Assembly: GCA_019352075.1 (NCBI GenBank)
Contig: JABBOA010000006.1
Location: 1 to 32,006 of the forward strand
DNA length: 32,006 bases
Reading direction: 5' to 3'
DNA from: Acidobacteriota bacterium
GTDB taxonomy: Bacteria > Actinomycetota > Acidimicrobiia > Acidimicrobiales > RAAP-2
Numbering within the stretch: position 1 is the first letter of the stretch; the number at the start of each line of letters is the position of its first letter. A model generated the notes under the pieces. That model worked only from the letters and a program-made list of their open reading frames with translations, was not told where the DNA came from and made no database searches. The position numbers and the translations under genes are program-made. This document shows positions 23,547 through 32,006 of the stretch, in pieces.

Positions 23547-24848
23547 ATGAAAACGCCGCACGTGCGCCTGGGGGTGATTGGAGCGGGCAACGTGGGTCGC
23601 GCGTTGGTGGAGCTGCTGAGTGACGGATCGCGTCAGATCGCCCTCGTCGACGGCGCCACCGCCGTCTTGGACATCGTCGGCGTGGCCGTACGTGACCCCG
23701 ACACCCCACGCGCCGGCATCGACCCGGCCCTTCTCGTCGGCGACGCCCTCGCCCTGGCGGCGCGCGAGGACGTGGACGTGCTCGTGGAACTCGCCGGCGG
23801 TGTGGAGCCCGCGCGCACCTGGGTCGAGACCGCCTTGCGCCGCGGGGCGTCCGTGGTCACCGCGAACAAGACCTTGATGGCCGAGCACGGTACCGAGCTC
23901 GCGCAGGTCGCTCACGAGCACGGTGCCGACCTGCTCTACGAGGCGTCGGTGGCGGGGGGCATCCCGATCATCCGCGCCCTGCGAACGTCGCTGGCTGGCG
24001 AGAAGATCAACCGCGTCATCGGTATCGTGAACGGAACGACCAACTTCATCTTGTCCCAGATGACCTCGGAGGGTCGTGATTACGACGAGGCGCTGAAGGA
24101 GGCCCAGGCGCTGGGCTTCGCCGAAGCCGACCCGACGGCCGACGTCGAGGCGTTCGACGCGGCGGCCAAGGTGCAGATCCTCTCCTCGCTCGCCATCGGC
24201 ACGGCCCTGCACGGTGAGCCGATCTCGCGCGAGGGGATCAGTGCCGTACGCTCGGTCGACGTCGAGTTCGCGCGTCGCGCGGGCTACGTCATCAAACTCA
24301 TTGGTGTGGTCGAGCGCGTCGGGGCGAACGGACTCTCGCGGCGCACCCACCCCGCACTCATCCCGGTCGATCACCCGCTCGCCGCCGTGCACGGGGCCAT
24401 GAACGCCGTGTTCATCGAGGGCGAGAGGAGTGGGCCGCTGATGTGGCTCGGCCAGGGTGCCGGTGGCTACCCCACCGCCACGGCGGTGTTGGGCGACGTG
24501 CTACACGCGGCGCGCAATCGCGTCAGCGGACGACACGACGTCCCCTTCAGCGTCGACTACCGATTGGTCAGTGTGGACGCCGGCGATCTCTCGAGCGTGT
24601 TCTATCTGAGTATCGACGTGCGCGACGAGCCCGGAGTCCTGGCCGAGGTGGCCGGGGTCTTCGGTCGGCACCGGGTGTCGATACAGTCCATGGAGCAGTC
24701 CGGTTTCGGCCAAGAGGCGCGGCTCTCCTTCTTGACGCACGAGGCGAAGGCCCGTGATATCGCCTCGACAATCGGGGATCTCGGTCAACTGGCGTCGGTG
24801 GATTCCATCGGCGCATCCATTCGTGTAATCGACGGAGGTGTCGCGTGA
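23547..24848 (+). CDS. hom: Homoserine dehydrogenase
   Basis: Hom reduces aspartate semialdehyde to homoserine, the branch point to threonine and methionine. The 433-residue protein has the Rossmann motif [12 protein letters not shown] near the N-terminus and [12 protein letters not shown]. Then come the catalytic core [30 protein letters not shown] and [18 protein letters not shown]-terminal ACT domain (about residues 355-430, beginning [21 protein letters not shown]) probably mediates feedback control by threonine, as in the long Gram-positive type. The stop overlaps the thrC GTG as GTGA. The start is chosen by the hexamer at 23535-23540. Confidence 0.95.
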   Translation: MKTPHVRLGVIGAGNVGRALVELLSDGSRQIALVDGATAVLDIVGVAVRDPDTPRAGIDPALLVGDALALAAREDVDVLVELAGGVEPARTWVETALRRGASVVTANKTLMAEHGTELAQVAHEHGADLLYEASVAGGIPIIRALRTSLAGEKINRVIGIVNGTTNFILSQMTSEGRDYDEALKEAQALGFAEADPTADVEAFDAAAKVQILSSLAIGTALHGEPISREGISAVRSVDVEFARRAGYVIKLIGVVERVGANGLSRRTHPALIPVDHPLAAVHGAMNAVFIEGERSGPLMWLGQGAGGYPTATAVLGDVLHAARNRVSGRHDVPFSVDYRLVSVDAGDLSSVFYLSIDVRDEPGVLAEVAGVFGRHRVSIQSMEQSGFGQEARLSFLTHEAKARDIASTIGDLGQLASVDSIGASIRVIDGGVA

Positions 24849-25882
24849 CGGGTTGGAATGGTTTGCTCAAAGAGTACGGGCAATGGCTCGATCTCGAAGG
24901 AGTGGATGAGATCATCACCCTCCAAGAGGGCAATACGCCGCTCATCTTCGCCGAACGCCTCTCGGAACGGGTGGGCGCGAACGTGTGGCTCAAGTTCGAG
25001 GGACTCAATCCCTCGGGCTCCTTCAAGGATCGTGGCATGACCATGGCCATCACCAAGGCCAAGGCGCAAGGCGCGCGCACGGTGATCTGCGGCTCCACCG
25101 GCAACACCTCGGCCGCCGCCGCGGCCTACGCCGCGAAGGCGGGAATGGACTGCGTCGTCCTAGTGCCCGAGGGAAAGATCGCCATGGGCAAGCTCGCCCA
25201 GGCCATCGTCTATGGCGCCCACGTGCTGCAGATCCGGGGCAACTTCGATCAGGCCCTGGACCTCGCGCGTGAGTTGACCAAACACCTGCCGATCACCATC
25301 GTCAACTCGATCAACCCCGACCGCATCGAAGGACAGAAGACCGGCGCCTTTGAGATTGTCGACGTCCTGGGTGATGCCCCCGATATCCTGGCCATCCCCG
25401 TGGGCAACGCGGGCAACATCACGGCCTACTGGCGCGGGTTCATCGAGTATCACACCGCCGCCCGGGCCCAGAAACTCCCCAAGATGTGGGGTTTCCAGGC
25501 GGCCGGTGCAGCGCCCATCGTGCTGGGTCACCCCATCGCGAACCCCGAGACCATCGCCACCGCTATCCGGATCGGAAATCCCGCGAGTTGGATCCCGGCG
25601 CTCGAGGTGATCCACGAATCCTTGGGCGACATCCGCGCCGTGACCGACGACGAGATCCTCGACGCGTACCGCTTCGTCGCCCGTCACGAGTCGATCTTCT
25701 GCGAGCCCGCCTCGGCGGCATCGGTGGCGGGAATCGTGAAGTTCGGTGTCCCCCCAGGATCGACGGTGGTCTGCGTCCTCACCGGCAACGGACTCAAGGA
25801 TCCCGACACCGCGGTGTCGACGAGTGCCATGCCGACCGTCGTCGACGCGACCCTCGAGGCGCTGTTGGGTGAGTTGGCGTAG
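24845..25882 (+). CDS. thrC: Threonine synthase
   Basis: ThrC converts O-phosphohomoserine to threonine with PLP. The 345-residue product is the short class. The PLP lysine is K61 in [11 protein letters not shown], and the phosphate-binding loop reads [54 protein letters not shown] and [14 protein letters not shown] follow. It starts with a GTG overlapping the hom stop. Homoserine kinase (thrB), which often follows thrC in Actinobacteria, is not here: the next gene is rho, after a 152-base regulatory gap. Confidence 0.95.
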   Translation: MTGWNGLLKEYGQWLDLEGVDEIITLQEGNTPLIFAERLSERVGANVWLKFEGLNPSGSFKDRGMTMAITKAKAQGARTVICGSTGNTSAAAAAYAAKAGMDCVVLVPEGKIAMGKLAQAIVYGAHVLQIRGNFDQALDLARELTKHLPITIVNSINPDRIEGQKTGAFEIVDVLGDAPDILAIPVGNAGNITAYWRGFIEYHTAARAQKLPKMWGFQAAGAAPIVLGHPIANPETIATAIRIGNPASWIPALEVIHESLGDIRAVTDDEILDAYRFVARHESIFCEPASAASVAGIVKFGVPPGSTVVCVLTGNGLKDPDTAVSTSAMPTVVDATLEALLGELA

Positions 25883-25886
25883 TCGC

Positions 25887-25914
25887 TTGCATGTGAGCGC
25901 CGGTCGGCTACACT
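25887..25914 (+). promoter_or_regulatory. Promoter for rho
   Basis: TTGCAT (25887-25892) and TACACT (25909-25914) are spaced by 16 bases, a recognisable sigma70-type pair starting five bases after the thrC stop. It gives rho a leader of about 110 bases. Confidence 0.5.
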
Positions 25915-25920
25915 GGTGTT

Positions 25921-26034
25921 TGTCGTTCACGTCTGGCCGTTCGCCGACGTGCGGAACTCTTCCACTTACGGCGTTTCCCGTTTTTTCTCCACCCCACGAT
26001 TTTTGGCGTGTGCGTGGCGAGAAAGGATTTATGA
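25921..26034 (+). promoter_or_regulatory. Long C/T-rich leader of rho
   Basis: The predicted leader contains pyrimidine-rich tracts at about 25960-26013, including a TTTTTT run at 25981-25986 and ATTTTT at 26000-26005, but no strong hairpin. C/U-rich unstructured RNA is what Rho binds, and rho is self-attenuated in E. coli and other bacteria, so autoregulation is plausible here. The ribosome-binding site AAAGGA (26022-26027) lies seven bases from the start. Confidence 0.35.
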
Positions 26035-27843
26035 ATGGCTGTAAAGTCCAACTCCCCTGACCGTTCGGACCTCGAATCGAAGTCGCGTGAGGATCTTCAC
26101 GCGATCGTCAAACTCACTGGTGCCGAGGTGTCCGCGCGGGCCTCGAAGGCCACGCTCATCGAGACCATCATGGGCGCGACGTCGCGCGACGCCACGACCG
26201 GTGGCGCCACCCAGGACGCCGGCGCTGGCGCCGGCGCCATCCCCCGATCCACGCGAGTGGTGCGATCGCGTCGCACCGTCGCCACCCCGGAGGATTTCGA
26301 TTCGCTGGTGAACGAGTTCAGTGCCGACGTGACGACGCCGGCGTCCGCGCCGACGACCCTCGGGTCGTCGTCGCGCGCCCAGGAAGCCACGGCTTCGGCG
26401 GGCGAAGGCCACGGGTCGACGCGGCGCGCGCCGAGCGAGCCCGAGTCCCGCGGCGCCAGCGGCTCCAACGGCGTCGCGCCCGCTGCGGCGCCCGCCCCCA
26501 CGAGCGAGACGACCCACGACGCGCCGCACCCTCGACAGGGCGTCCAGTCCCGTGAACGTCAGCCCCGTGACTTCGGTAACGAGCCCGGTGGCCGCAACAA
26601 CCGCCGCAACCGCCGCAACCGTAACGCCAGCGGTAACGCGAGCGGTAACGGCCGCGAGCGTTTCTCCGAGGCCATGCCCAACGCGGATCAGCCCTACAAC
26701 GGCGACCTCGTCGAGATCGACGGACTACTCGACCTGCGTGACGACGGCTACGGCTTCTTGCGAACCCGGGGGTTCCACGCTTCGCCCAACGACGTCTACG
26801 TGTCGATCAATATGGTACGGCGCTACCACTTGCGCAAGGGCGACGTCATCACGGGGGGTTACCGACCCGCCGCGTCCAACGAGAAGTATCCCGCGCTGCT
26901 GCGGGTGGACACCGTGGCCGGATTCGATCCCGAGGTCGCGCGTCTGCGCCCCCGCTTCGAGGACCTGACGCCGCTGTTCCCCGACGAGAAACTCAAATTG
27001 GCGAGCAACGAGGGCAAGTCGGAACTCACGCCGCGCATCGTCGACCTCCTCGCACCGATCGGCAAGGGTCAGCGCGGACTCATTGTCTCGCCCCCGAAGG
27101 CCGGTAAGACGACGATCATGAAGCAGATCGCCCAGTCGATCGAGGTGAACAATCCCGAGGTGCACCTGATGGTGCTCCTCGTCGACGAACGTCCCGAGGA
27201 AGTGACGGACATGCGTCGCAGTGTCAACGGCGAGGTCATCGCGTCCACGTTCGACCGTCCCGCCGAGGAGCACACCCACGTGGCCGAACTTTGCATCGAG
27301 CGCGCCAAGCGCCTCGTCGAGCAGGGCCGCGACGTGGTGATCATCCTCGACGGCATCACGCGCTTGGCGCGGGCCTACAACCTGGCCGCGCCAGCGACCG
27401 GACGCATCATGTCGGGCGGCGTGGACTCGGGCGCGCTCTATCCGCCGAAGAAGTTCTTCGGCTCCGCGCGCAACATCGAGGAGGGCGGATCCCTGACGAT
27501 CCTCGCATCGGCGCTGGTCGAGACCGGCTCCAAGATGGACGAGGTCATCTTCGAGGAGTTCAAGGGAACGGGCAACATGGAGCTCAAGCTCGACCGCCGT
27601 CTGGCCGAGCGGCGACTCTTCCCGGCGATCGACGTCAATGGGTCCTCCACCCGCCACGAGGAATTGCTCTTCGATCGCGACGTTCTGCCCCAGGTCTGGA
27701 AGTTGCGCCGTGTGCTCAACGGACTGGCCTCGGAGGGCCGCGAGGCCGCCGGACTCGAATTGCTCATCGACAAGCTCAAGACCACGCGCTCCAACGACGA
27801 GTTCCTGTCCGAGATCGCCCGGGGCCCCGCACCGACCAGTTGA
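26035..27843 (+). CDS. rho: Transcription termination factor Rho
   Basis: Rho is the hexameric RNA translocase that ends transcription. The 602 residues comprise an N-terminal SAP-like Rho_N segment (about 12-48, [14 protein letters not shown]). A long low-complexity region rich in Ala, Ser, Gly, Asn and Arg (about 50-220) follows. Next come the cold-shock RNA-binding domain from about 223 ([15 protein letters not shown]) and the ATPase with Walker A PPKAGKT (353-359), [15 protein letters not shown] and [15 protein letters not shown]. The insertion between Rho_N and the RNA-binding domain is an actinobacterial trait. The ATG at 26035 is preferred to an out-of-frame ATG at 26031 because of AAAGGA spacing. 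rpmE follows after 38 bases. Confidence 0.95.
   Translation: MAVKSNSPDRSDLESKSREDLHAIVKLTGAEVSARASKATLIETIMGATSRDATTGGATQDAGAGAGAIPRSTRVVRSRRTVATPEDFDSLVNEFSADVTTPASAPTTLGSSSRAQEATASAGEGHGSTRRAPSEPESRGASGSNGVAPAAAPAPTSETTHDAPHPRQGVQSRERQPRDFGNEPGGRNNRRNRRNRNASGNASGNGRERFSEAMPNADQPYNGDLVEIDGLLDLRDDGYGFLRTRGFHASPNDVYVSINMVRRYHLRKGDVITGGYRPAASNEKYPALLRVDTVAGFDPEVARLRPRFEDLTPLFPDEKLKLASNEGKSELTPRIVDLLAPIGKGQRGLIVSPPKAGKTTIMKQIAQSIEVNNPEVHLMVLLVDERPEEVTDMRRSVNGEVIASTFDRPAEEHTHVAELCIERAKRLVEQGRDVVIILDGITRLARAYNLAAPATGRIMSGGVDSGALYPPKKFFGSARNIEEGGSLTILASALVETGSKMDEVIFEEFKGTGNMELKLDRRLAERRLFPAIDVNGSSTRHEELLFDRDVLPQVWKLRRVLNGLASEGREAAGLELLIDKLKTTRSNDEFLSEIARGPAPTS
26591..26651 (+). repeat. Short repeats encoding an Asn/Arg-rich tract in Rho
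   Basis: Within rho, the nine-base unit CGCCGCAAC repeats in tandem. The word GGTAAC then recurs in AGCGGTAACG units, encoding a run rich in Asn, Arg and later Ser-Gly-Asn (about residues 186-206). The tract is basic and probably disordered, suited to RNA contact. It may vary in length between strains by slippage. Confidence 0.6.
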
Positions 27844-27851
27844 TTTTCCTG

Positions 27852-27857
27852 TAAACT
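27852..27857 (+). promoter_or_regulatory. Candidate -10 for rpmE
   Basis: TAAACT in the 38-base gap between rho and rpmE fits TAnnnT and would start transcription about 18 bases before the ATG, keeping the AAGGAG ribosome-binding site. No -35 is evident at the right distance. Confidence 0.35.
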
Positions 27858-27881
27858 CTTCATCCGCACCAAGGAGCACCC

Positions 27882-28109
27882 ATGAAGACCGATATTCACC
27901 CTCAGTACATCGATGCCCACGTGACGTGCTCGTGCGGCAACACCTTCACGACCAAGTCGACCAAGGCCGAGATCAAGGTGGAACTGTGCAACGAGTGTCA
28001 CCCCTTCTTCACCGGTAAGCAGAAGCTCGTCGACACCGGTGGGCGCGTCGAGCGCTTCCAGCGTCGCTACGCGCAGAAGACCAACAAGGCGCGCGCTCCC
28101 AAGGCGTAA
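27882..28109 (+). CDS. rpmE: 50S ribosomal protein L31, zinc-binding type
   Basis: L31 bridges the two ribosomal subunits. The 75-residue protein is the cysteine-bearing (C+) form with C16, C18, C36 and C39 in CSCGNTF and CNECHPFF, which bind zinc. [19 protein letters not shown] and [11 protein letters not shown] are standard family segments, and the tail is lysine-rich. AAGGAG lies about six bases before the ATG. The order rho-rpmE-prfA is widely conserved in Gram-positive bacteria. Under zinc limitation such L31 proteins are often replaced by a cysteine-free paralogue, not seen here. Confidence 0.96.
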   Translation: MKTDIHPQYIDAHVTCSCGNTFTTKSTKAEIKVELCNECHPFFTGKQKLVDTGGRVERFQRRYAQKTNKARAPKA

Positions 28110-28130
28110 GCCCGCGAGCCGCCACCTTTC

Positions 28131-29210
28131 GTGCGCTCGCTCGACGACACCCTCAGCGCCCTCGAGGTGGAGCTTCGCGCCACCGAGACGGCCCTCGCGC
28201 AACCCGACGTCGCCTCGGACCTGTCGCGCCTGCGCGACCTGTCGCGCCGCTTCAAGGAATTGGCCGAGATCAACGCCGCGTGGAGAGAACTGAAGTCCGC
28301 GCGCGAGGACCTGACCACGGCGCGCGAGATGTTCAACGAAACCAGTGGGGACGACCGAGAACTCTGGCGAGACGAGGTCAACGCCGCCGAGGGGCGTCTT
28401 CCGAGCCTCGAGGAGAACCTCGAGACCCTGCTGTTGCCGCGCGATCCCAACGAGGGACGCAACGTGATTCTCGAGATCCGCGGGGCCGAGGGCGGCGAGG
28501 AGGCCAATCTCTTCGCCAGCGACCTGGCCGCGATGTATCGGCGCTACGCGTCGCTGCGTGGTTGGAAGCTCGAAGTGGTCGAAGAGCGTGAGTCGGACCA
28601 CGGCGGACTCGATGAGGCGACGTACCTGATTAAGGGCGACGACGCGTGGGCCCGGCTGGCGCACGAAGCGGGTGTGCACCGTGTGCAGCGCGTCCCGGTC
28701 ACCGAAGCCAAAGGGCGCGTGCACACGTCGTCGGCCACGGTGTCGGTACTGCCCGAGGCCGAGGAGGTGGACGTGGCCCTGGATCCGAGCGAGCTCAAGA
28801 TCGACGTCTACCGCTCGTCGGGCCCCGGAGGGCAGAGCGTCAACACGACCGACTCCGCGGTGCGCATCACCCACCTGCCCACGGGCATCGTGGTGTCGAT
28901 GCAGGACGAGAAGAGCCAGATCCAGAACCGCGCGAAGGCGCTCATCGTCCTGCGTTCGCGACTGCTCAAGGCGGCCCAGGACGCCCAGGCCAACGAGCTC
29001 GGTGACCTCAAACGGTCCCAACTGGGCGGCGGCGGGCGCAGCGAGAAGATCCGCACGTATAACTTCAAGGAGAACCGCGTCACCGACCACCGCATCGGCC
29101 TGACGACCTACACGCTGGACGCCGTACTGACCGGCGATCTCGATCCCTACATCGACGCGCTGCTGGCGGATCAGCGCGCGCGCCAGTTGGCCGAGAGTGA
29201 CGGGCGCTAA
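28131..29210 (+). CDS. prfA: Peptide chain release factor 1
   Basis: RF1 reads UAA and UAG stop codons and releases the peptide. The 359-residue protein has the coiled N-terminal domain, the codon-reading PxT motif as PVT (189-191) in [18 protein letters not shown], and the catalytic GGQ (233-235) in [21 protein letters not shown] rather than SPF makes it RF1, not RF2. The GTG at 28131 lacks a visible Shine-Dalgarno, but [15 protein letters not shown] is a sensible N-terminus and no better start exists. The adjacent prmC product should methylate the GGQ glutamine. Confidence 0.95.
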   Translation: MRSLDDTLSALEVELRATETALAQPDVASDLSRLRDLSRRFKELAEINAAWRELKSAREDLTTAREMFNETSGDDRELWRDEVNAAEGRLPSLEENLETLLLPRDPNEGRNVILEIRGAEGGEEANLFASDLAAMYRRYASLRGWKLEVVEERESDHGGLDEATYLIKGDDAWARLAHEAGVHRVQRVPVTEAKGRVHTSSATVSVLPEAEEVDVALDPSELKIDVYRSSGPGGQSVNTTDSAVRITHLPTGIVVSMQDEKSQIQNRAKALIVLRSRLLKAAQDAQANELGDLKRSQLGGGGRSEKIRTYNFKENRVTDHRIGLTTYTLDAVLTGDLDPYIDALLADQRARQLAESDGR

Positions 29211-30024
29211 CCCTGCCGTGCTCGGCGAACTCGTGGCCCTGGGACTCGAACGCCACGAGGCTCGCTGGTTGACCCAGGAGTTCGCCGACCCCAGCGGGGC
29301 GGACCACGCGGCGCTGCTCGCGGCGGCCCAGCGCCGACGGGCGGGTGAACCGTTGCAGTACGTCATCGGCCACTGGCCCTTTCGCGCGCTGGATCTCGAC
29401 GTCGACCCCCGGGTCCTGATCCCGCGGCCCGAAACCGAGGAGTTGGTCGCCGTGGCCCTGGGCGAACTGGTCGACGGACCCGGGGCCCCGCTGATCTTGG
29501 ACCTCGGTTGCGGTTCGGGGGCCCTGGGCCTCTCGGTGCTCGACGAACTGAGATCGCGTGGCGTGGTGGCGACCCTGGTCGCGGTGGATGAGTCCCGCGA
29601 CGCGCTCGACGTGGCGCGCGCCAACGCCCGCAAGCACGCACTGCACACCGTCTCGTTCGTGACGTCCTCCTGGTTCGACGCGCTCGACCACTCCCTGCGC
29701 GGCCGCTTCGACCTCATCGTGGCCAATCCGCCCTACGTCGGGGCGCTCGAGATGCAGGACCTGGACCCGGTGCTAGGCCACGAACCGCGCGGTGCTCTCG
29801 TGTCACCCGACGCGGACGGCGTCGTGGGCTTCGCGGACCTGGGCATCATCGTGCGCGAGGCCCGCGGGTGGCTGCGGCCCGGCGGTTCACTGGTGGTGGA
29901 GCACGGGGCGGCACAACGAGAGGCACTGGTGGCGCTGGCGCGTGCGCGCGGCTACGTGCGGGTGCGCGACCTAGAGGACCTCAGCGGCCGACCTCGCATG
30001 TTCGTCGCGCGGCAGCCCTCGTGA
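29197..30024 (+). CDS. prmC: Release factor glutamine methyltransferase
   Basis: PrmC N5-methylates the GGQ glutamine of RF1 and RF2 using S-adenosylmethionine. The 275 residues contain a small helical N-terminal domain, [32 protein letters not shown], the SAM-binding motif [14 protein letters not shown] and the catalytic NPPY (177-180). The GTG at 29197 overlaps prfA by 14 bases; an in-frame GTG at 29218, seven bases after the prfA stop, is an alternative and neither has a clear ribosome-binding site. The stop overlaps tsaC as GTGA. Immediate pairing with prfA supports the substrate assignment. Confidence 0.93.
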   Translation: MTGANPAVLGELVALGLERHEARWLTQEFADPSGADHAALLAAAQRRRAGEPLQYVIGHWPFRALDLDVDPRVLIPRPETEELVAVALGELVDGPGAPLILDLGCGSGALGLSVLDELRSRGVVATLVAVDESRDALDVARANARKHALHTVSFVTSSWFDALDHSLRGRFDLIVANPPYVGALEMQDLDPVLGHEPRGALVSPDADGVVGFADLGIIVREARGWLRPGGSLVVEHGAAQREALVALARARGYVRVRDLEDLSGRPRMFVARQPS

Positions 30025-30638
30025 GACGACTCAGTCACGACGAGGCGGTGGAGGCCCTGATGGACGCCCAGGTCGTGGTCGTGCCCACCGACACGGTCTA
30101 CGGCGTGGCCGCGCGTCTCGTCGACGCTGGCGCCGTCCAGCAACTCTTCGCCGTGAAGCGCCGTCCGCCCCACGTGGCCTTGCCCGTGTTGGTCAGTTCG
30201 CTCCAACAGGTCGCGCAACTGGGCGTCGAGTGGCCCGACGACGCGCAGCGCCTGGCCGACCGGTTCTGGCCGGGGGCGCTGACCATCGTCGTCGGCGCGC
30301 CGCTGGCGCTGGCGGCGCGGGTGGGGTCGCAAGCCTCGCTGGGACTGCGCTCCCCGCGCCACCAGGGCCTGTCATCGATCATCGCGCAGTGTGGTCCACT
30401 GGCGGTGACCAGTGCGAACGAGCACGGCCGACCCCCGTGCGTCAGCGCCGAGGATGTGCTGAGCACGACCTGGGCGTCGCCCGTGGCGGGGGTGCTCGAC
30501 GCCGGCGTCTGCGATGGCGTCGTGTCGAGCGTGGTGGAGTTGACGCCTGACGGGTGGCGTCTGCGGCGTCAGGGCGCGGTGAGTCGCGGCGAACTCGAGG
30601 CGGTCCTCGGACCGGAATCAGGCGTCGACGACCAGTAG
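30021..30638 (+). CDS. tsaC: L-threonylcarbamoyladenylate synthase (TsaC/Sua5/YrdC)
   Basis: This enzyme makes threonylcarbamoyl-AMP from threonine, bicarbonate and ATP for the t6A37 modification of ANN-decoding tRNAs. The 205-residue product has only the YrdC domain, without the Sua5 C-terminal extension. Motifs are VVVPTDTVYGVAARL (PTDTVYG at 22-28), FAVKRRPPHVALPVLV in place of the common KGRP..KPL, RFWPGALTIVV, LGLRSPRH and VTSANEHGRPP. It begins with a GTG overlapping the prmC stop; the longer open frame is antisense-like reading through prmC. Its TAG stop doubles as part of the rpiB -10 hexamer. Confidence 0.92.
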   Translation: MRRLSHDEAVEALMDAQVVVVPTDTVYGVAARLVDAGAVQQLFAVKRRPPHVALPVLVSSLQQVAQLGVEWPDDAQRLADRFWPGALTIVVGAPLALAARVGSQASLGLRSPRHQGLSSIIAQCGPLAVTSANEHGRPPCVSAEDVLSTTWASPVAGVLDAGVCDGVVSSVVELTPDGWRLRRQGAVSRGELEAVLGPESGVDDQ

Positions 30639-30641
30639 GGT
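30636..30641 (+). promoter_or_regulatory. Leaderless -10 hexamer for rpiB, overlapping the tsaC stop
   Basis: TAGGGT ends six bases before the ATG at 30648, and its first three bases are the tsaC stop codon. It is identical in sequence and spacing to the SulP hexamer at 11258. Confidence 0.5.
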
Positions 30642-30647
30642 GTGAAT

Positions 30648-31094
30648 ATGAGAATCGCGCTCGGAGCGGATCACGCCGGGTATGACCTCAAGATGATCCT
30701 CTTGAACACCCTGTTGGAGTGGGGGCACGAGGTGATCGATCTGGGGACCCGCAACGCGGCGGACTCGGTCGACTATCCCGATTTCGGTGCCGCCGTCGGT
30801 CACCACGTCGCGCGCGGTGAGGCCGACCTCGGGGTGGCGGTGTGCGGCTCGGGTATTGGCATCTCGATTGCGGCGAACAAGGTGCCCGGCGTGCGGGCCG
30901 CCCTGGTGCACGATGCGACCTCCGCGCGTCTCGCGCGTGAGCACAACCACGCCAACGTGCTGTGCATGGGCGCGCGCCTGATCGGTGCGCCGGTGGCCCA
31001 GGACGCGCTGGCGGCCTGGCTGGGCGCGGAGCCGGGTGGGGATCGCCACCTCGCGCGCATCGAAAAACTCAGTCAACTCGACCAGCGCGCCTAG
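30648..31094 (+). CDS. rpiB: Ribose-5-phosphate isomerase B
   Basis: RpiB interconverts ribose-5-phosphate and ribulose-5-phosphate in the pentose phosphate pathway. The 148-residue RpiB/LacAB fold shows the N-terminal RIALGADHAGYDLK, DYPDFG, the catalytic cysteine C66 in VCGSGIGISIAANKVPGVRAAL, and EHNHANVLCMGARLIG. The ATG at 30648 is preferred to the GTG two codons earlier because of the TAGGGT hexamer at leaderless spacing. glyA follows 18 bases after the stop; the rpiB-glyA pairing recurs in many Gram-positive genomes. Confidence 0.94.
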   Translation: MRIALGADHAGYDLKMILLNTLLEWGHEVIDLGTRNAADSVDYPDFGAAVGHHVARGEADLGVAVCGSGIGISIAANKVPGVRAALVHDATSARLAREHNHANVLCMGARLIGAPVAQDALAAWLGAEPGGDRHLARIEKLSQLDQRA

Positions 31095-31112
31095 CGCAAC
31101 GAAAGGTTCCCC

Positions 31113-32006
31113 GTGAGCTCTCCCTTCGACTCCTTCATCACCGGCGACGACGAGGTCGTCGACCTGCTGGCCCAAGAATGGGTTCGTCAGACCAGCACGC
31201 TGCAATTGATCGCCAGTGAGAACTTCGCGTCACCCGCAGTGATGGCCGCCACGGGTTCGATACTGACCAACAAGTACGCCGAGGGATATCCCGGACGCCG
31301 CTACTACGGGGGCAATCAGATCGTCGACGAGATCGAGGACCTCGCGCGACGCCGGCTGATCGGGCTCTTCGGCGCGGACCACGCGAACGTGCAGCCCCAT
31401 TCGGGCGCCAACGCCAACGTCGCGGTCTACCAAGCCCTCCTGCAGCCCGGTGACACGGTGCTCGCGATGCGCCTGGACCAGGGGGGGCATCTCACCCACG
31501 GCTCGCCCGCGTCGATGACGTCCAAGGCCTGGCACTTCGTGTCCTACGGCGTGACGCCGCGCAACGACGACCCCGCCGCGCCCGGTGAGATGATCGACTT
31601 CGACAACGTGCGCGACATGGCGCTCACCCACCGGCCGCGGATGATCGTCGCGGGCGCCACGGCGTACGCACGACAAATCGATCCGGCGCCGTTTCGCGAG
31701 ATCGCCGACGAAGTCGGCGCGTTGTTGATGTTCGACTCGGCTCACGTGGCGGGACTCATCGCCGGCGGCTCGCACCCCAACCCCGTGCCCTACGCCGACG
31801 TGGTCACCTTCACCACGCACAAGACGCTGCGTGGTCCACGCGGCGGCGCCATCGTGTGCCGTAGCGACCACGCCAAGGCCGTCGACATGGCGGTCTTCCC
31901 CGGACAGCAGGGTGGACCGCTCGAGCACGCCGTCGCCGCCAAGGCCGTCGCCTTCAAGGAAGCCGCCCAGACGAGTTTCGCCACCTACACCCAGCAGGTC
32001 GTGGCG
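31113..32006 (+). CDS. glyA: Serine hydroxymethyltransferase, 3' end beyond the window
   Basis: GlyA converts serine and tetrahydrofolate to glycine and methylene-tetrahydrofolate. The first 298 codons are present of an expected 410-430. Visible family segments are [79 protein letters not shown] and the PLP lysine K237 in [14 protein letters not shown]. The GTG at 31113 has GAAAGG six bases upstream. The frame is open to the last base of the window, so the gene is cut by the window edge rather than broken. Confidence 0.96.
   Translation, partial: MSSPFDSFITGDDEVVDLLAQEWVRQTSTLQLIASENFASPAVMAATGSILTNKYAEGYPGRRYYGGNQIVDEIEDLARRRLIGLFGADHANVQPHSGANANVAVYQALLQPGDTVLAMRLDQGGHLTHGSPASMTSKAWHFVSYGVTPRNDDPAAPGEMIDFDNVRDMALTHRPRMIVAGATAYARQIDPAPFREIADEVGALLMFDSAHVAGLIAGGSHPNPVPYADVVTFTTHKTLRGPRGGAIVCRSDHAKAVDMAVFPGQQGGPLEHAVAAKAVAFKEAAQTSFATYTQQVVA

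Noticed and set aside
26591-26651. Tandem repeats considered as a CRISPR or minisatellite
   Set aside because: The repeats are in frame inside rho, very short, and have no spacer-like unique segments.
27438-29726. Long leftward open frame of 762 codons across rho, rpmE, prfA and prmC
   Set aside because: Its translation has no recognisable domain and it is antisense to four certain genes; long antisense frames are expected at this GC content.

Overview
The window is high-GC, gene-dense bacterial DNA with GTG and TTG starts, four-base ATGA or GTGA overlaps and very short spacers. I read it as an actinobacterial chromosome, plausibly an Acidimicrobiia-like lineage. The grounds are a kinase-like / DUF3090 / histidine-phosphatase trio known mainly from Actinobacteria, an F420-hydrogenase-beta-type iron-sulfur protein, a Rho with an Asn/Arg-rich insertion, leaderless promoters, and an argS...lysA-hom-thrC-rho-rpmE-prfA-prmC-tsaC-glyA order. 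The lineage is inference. I see no phage, insertion sequence, CRISPR array or defence system; most of this is core metabolism and information processing.

Layout. 1-54: the first 18 codons of a leftward gene with its own promoter. 187-4211 (+): a glycerophosphodiester phosphodiesterase, etfB-etfA and a DHA2-type MFS exporter. 7175-4212 (-): a four-gene operon of F420-hydrogenase-beta-like protein, histidine phosphatase, DUF3090 zinc-ribbon protein and PI3/4-kinase-like protein. 7221-12982: an Fpg/Nei-type glycosylase, a DedA protein, a leftward bcp peroxiredoxin, a DEAD-box helicase, a PIG-L deacetylase and a SulP transporter. 15660-12979 (-): aconitase. 15739-17454 (+): argS. 17521-20450: a cobalamin riboswitch and btuF-btuC-btuD. 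20553-21971: pyruvate kinase. 22210-22139 (-): tRNA-Arg(CCG). 22241-25882: lysA-hom-thrC. 26035-32006: rho, rpmE, prfA, prmC, tsaC, rpiB and the first 298 codons of glyA.

How the genes fit together. lysA, hom and thrC form the aspartate-family amino acid branch, without thrB here. prfA with prmC, tsaC, rpmE, argS and the tRNA serve translation. btuFCD is a vitamin B12 importer under a B12 riboswitch whose last hairpin buries the btuF ribosome-binding site. The leftward four-gene operon is the least understood part and the best candidate for an undescribed system: it combines a kinase-like fold, a phosphatase, a zinc-ribbon protein and a redox protein in one transcript.

Two architectural signals recur. 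Six genes (etfB, the F420-beta-like gene, the glycosylase, sulP, hom, rpiB) have a TAnnnT hexamer exactly six bases before the start codon, the layout of leaderless mRNAs. Three convergent gene pairs share or abut their stop codons, leaving no room for intrinsic terminators. No gap longer than 300 bases lacks a gene; the longest (17455-17705) holds the riboswitch.
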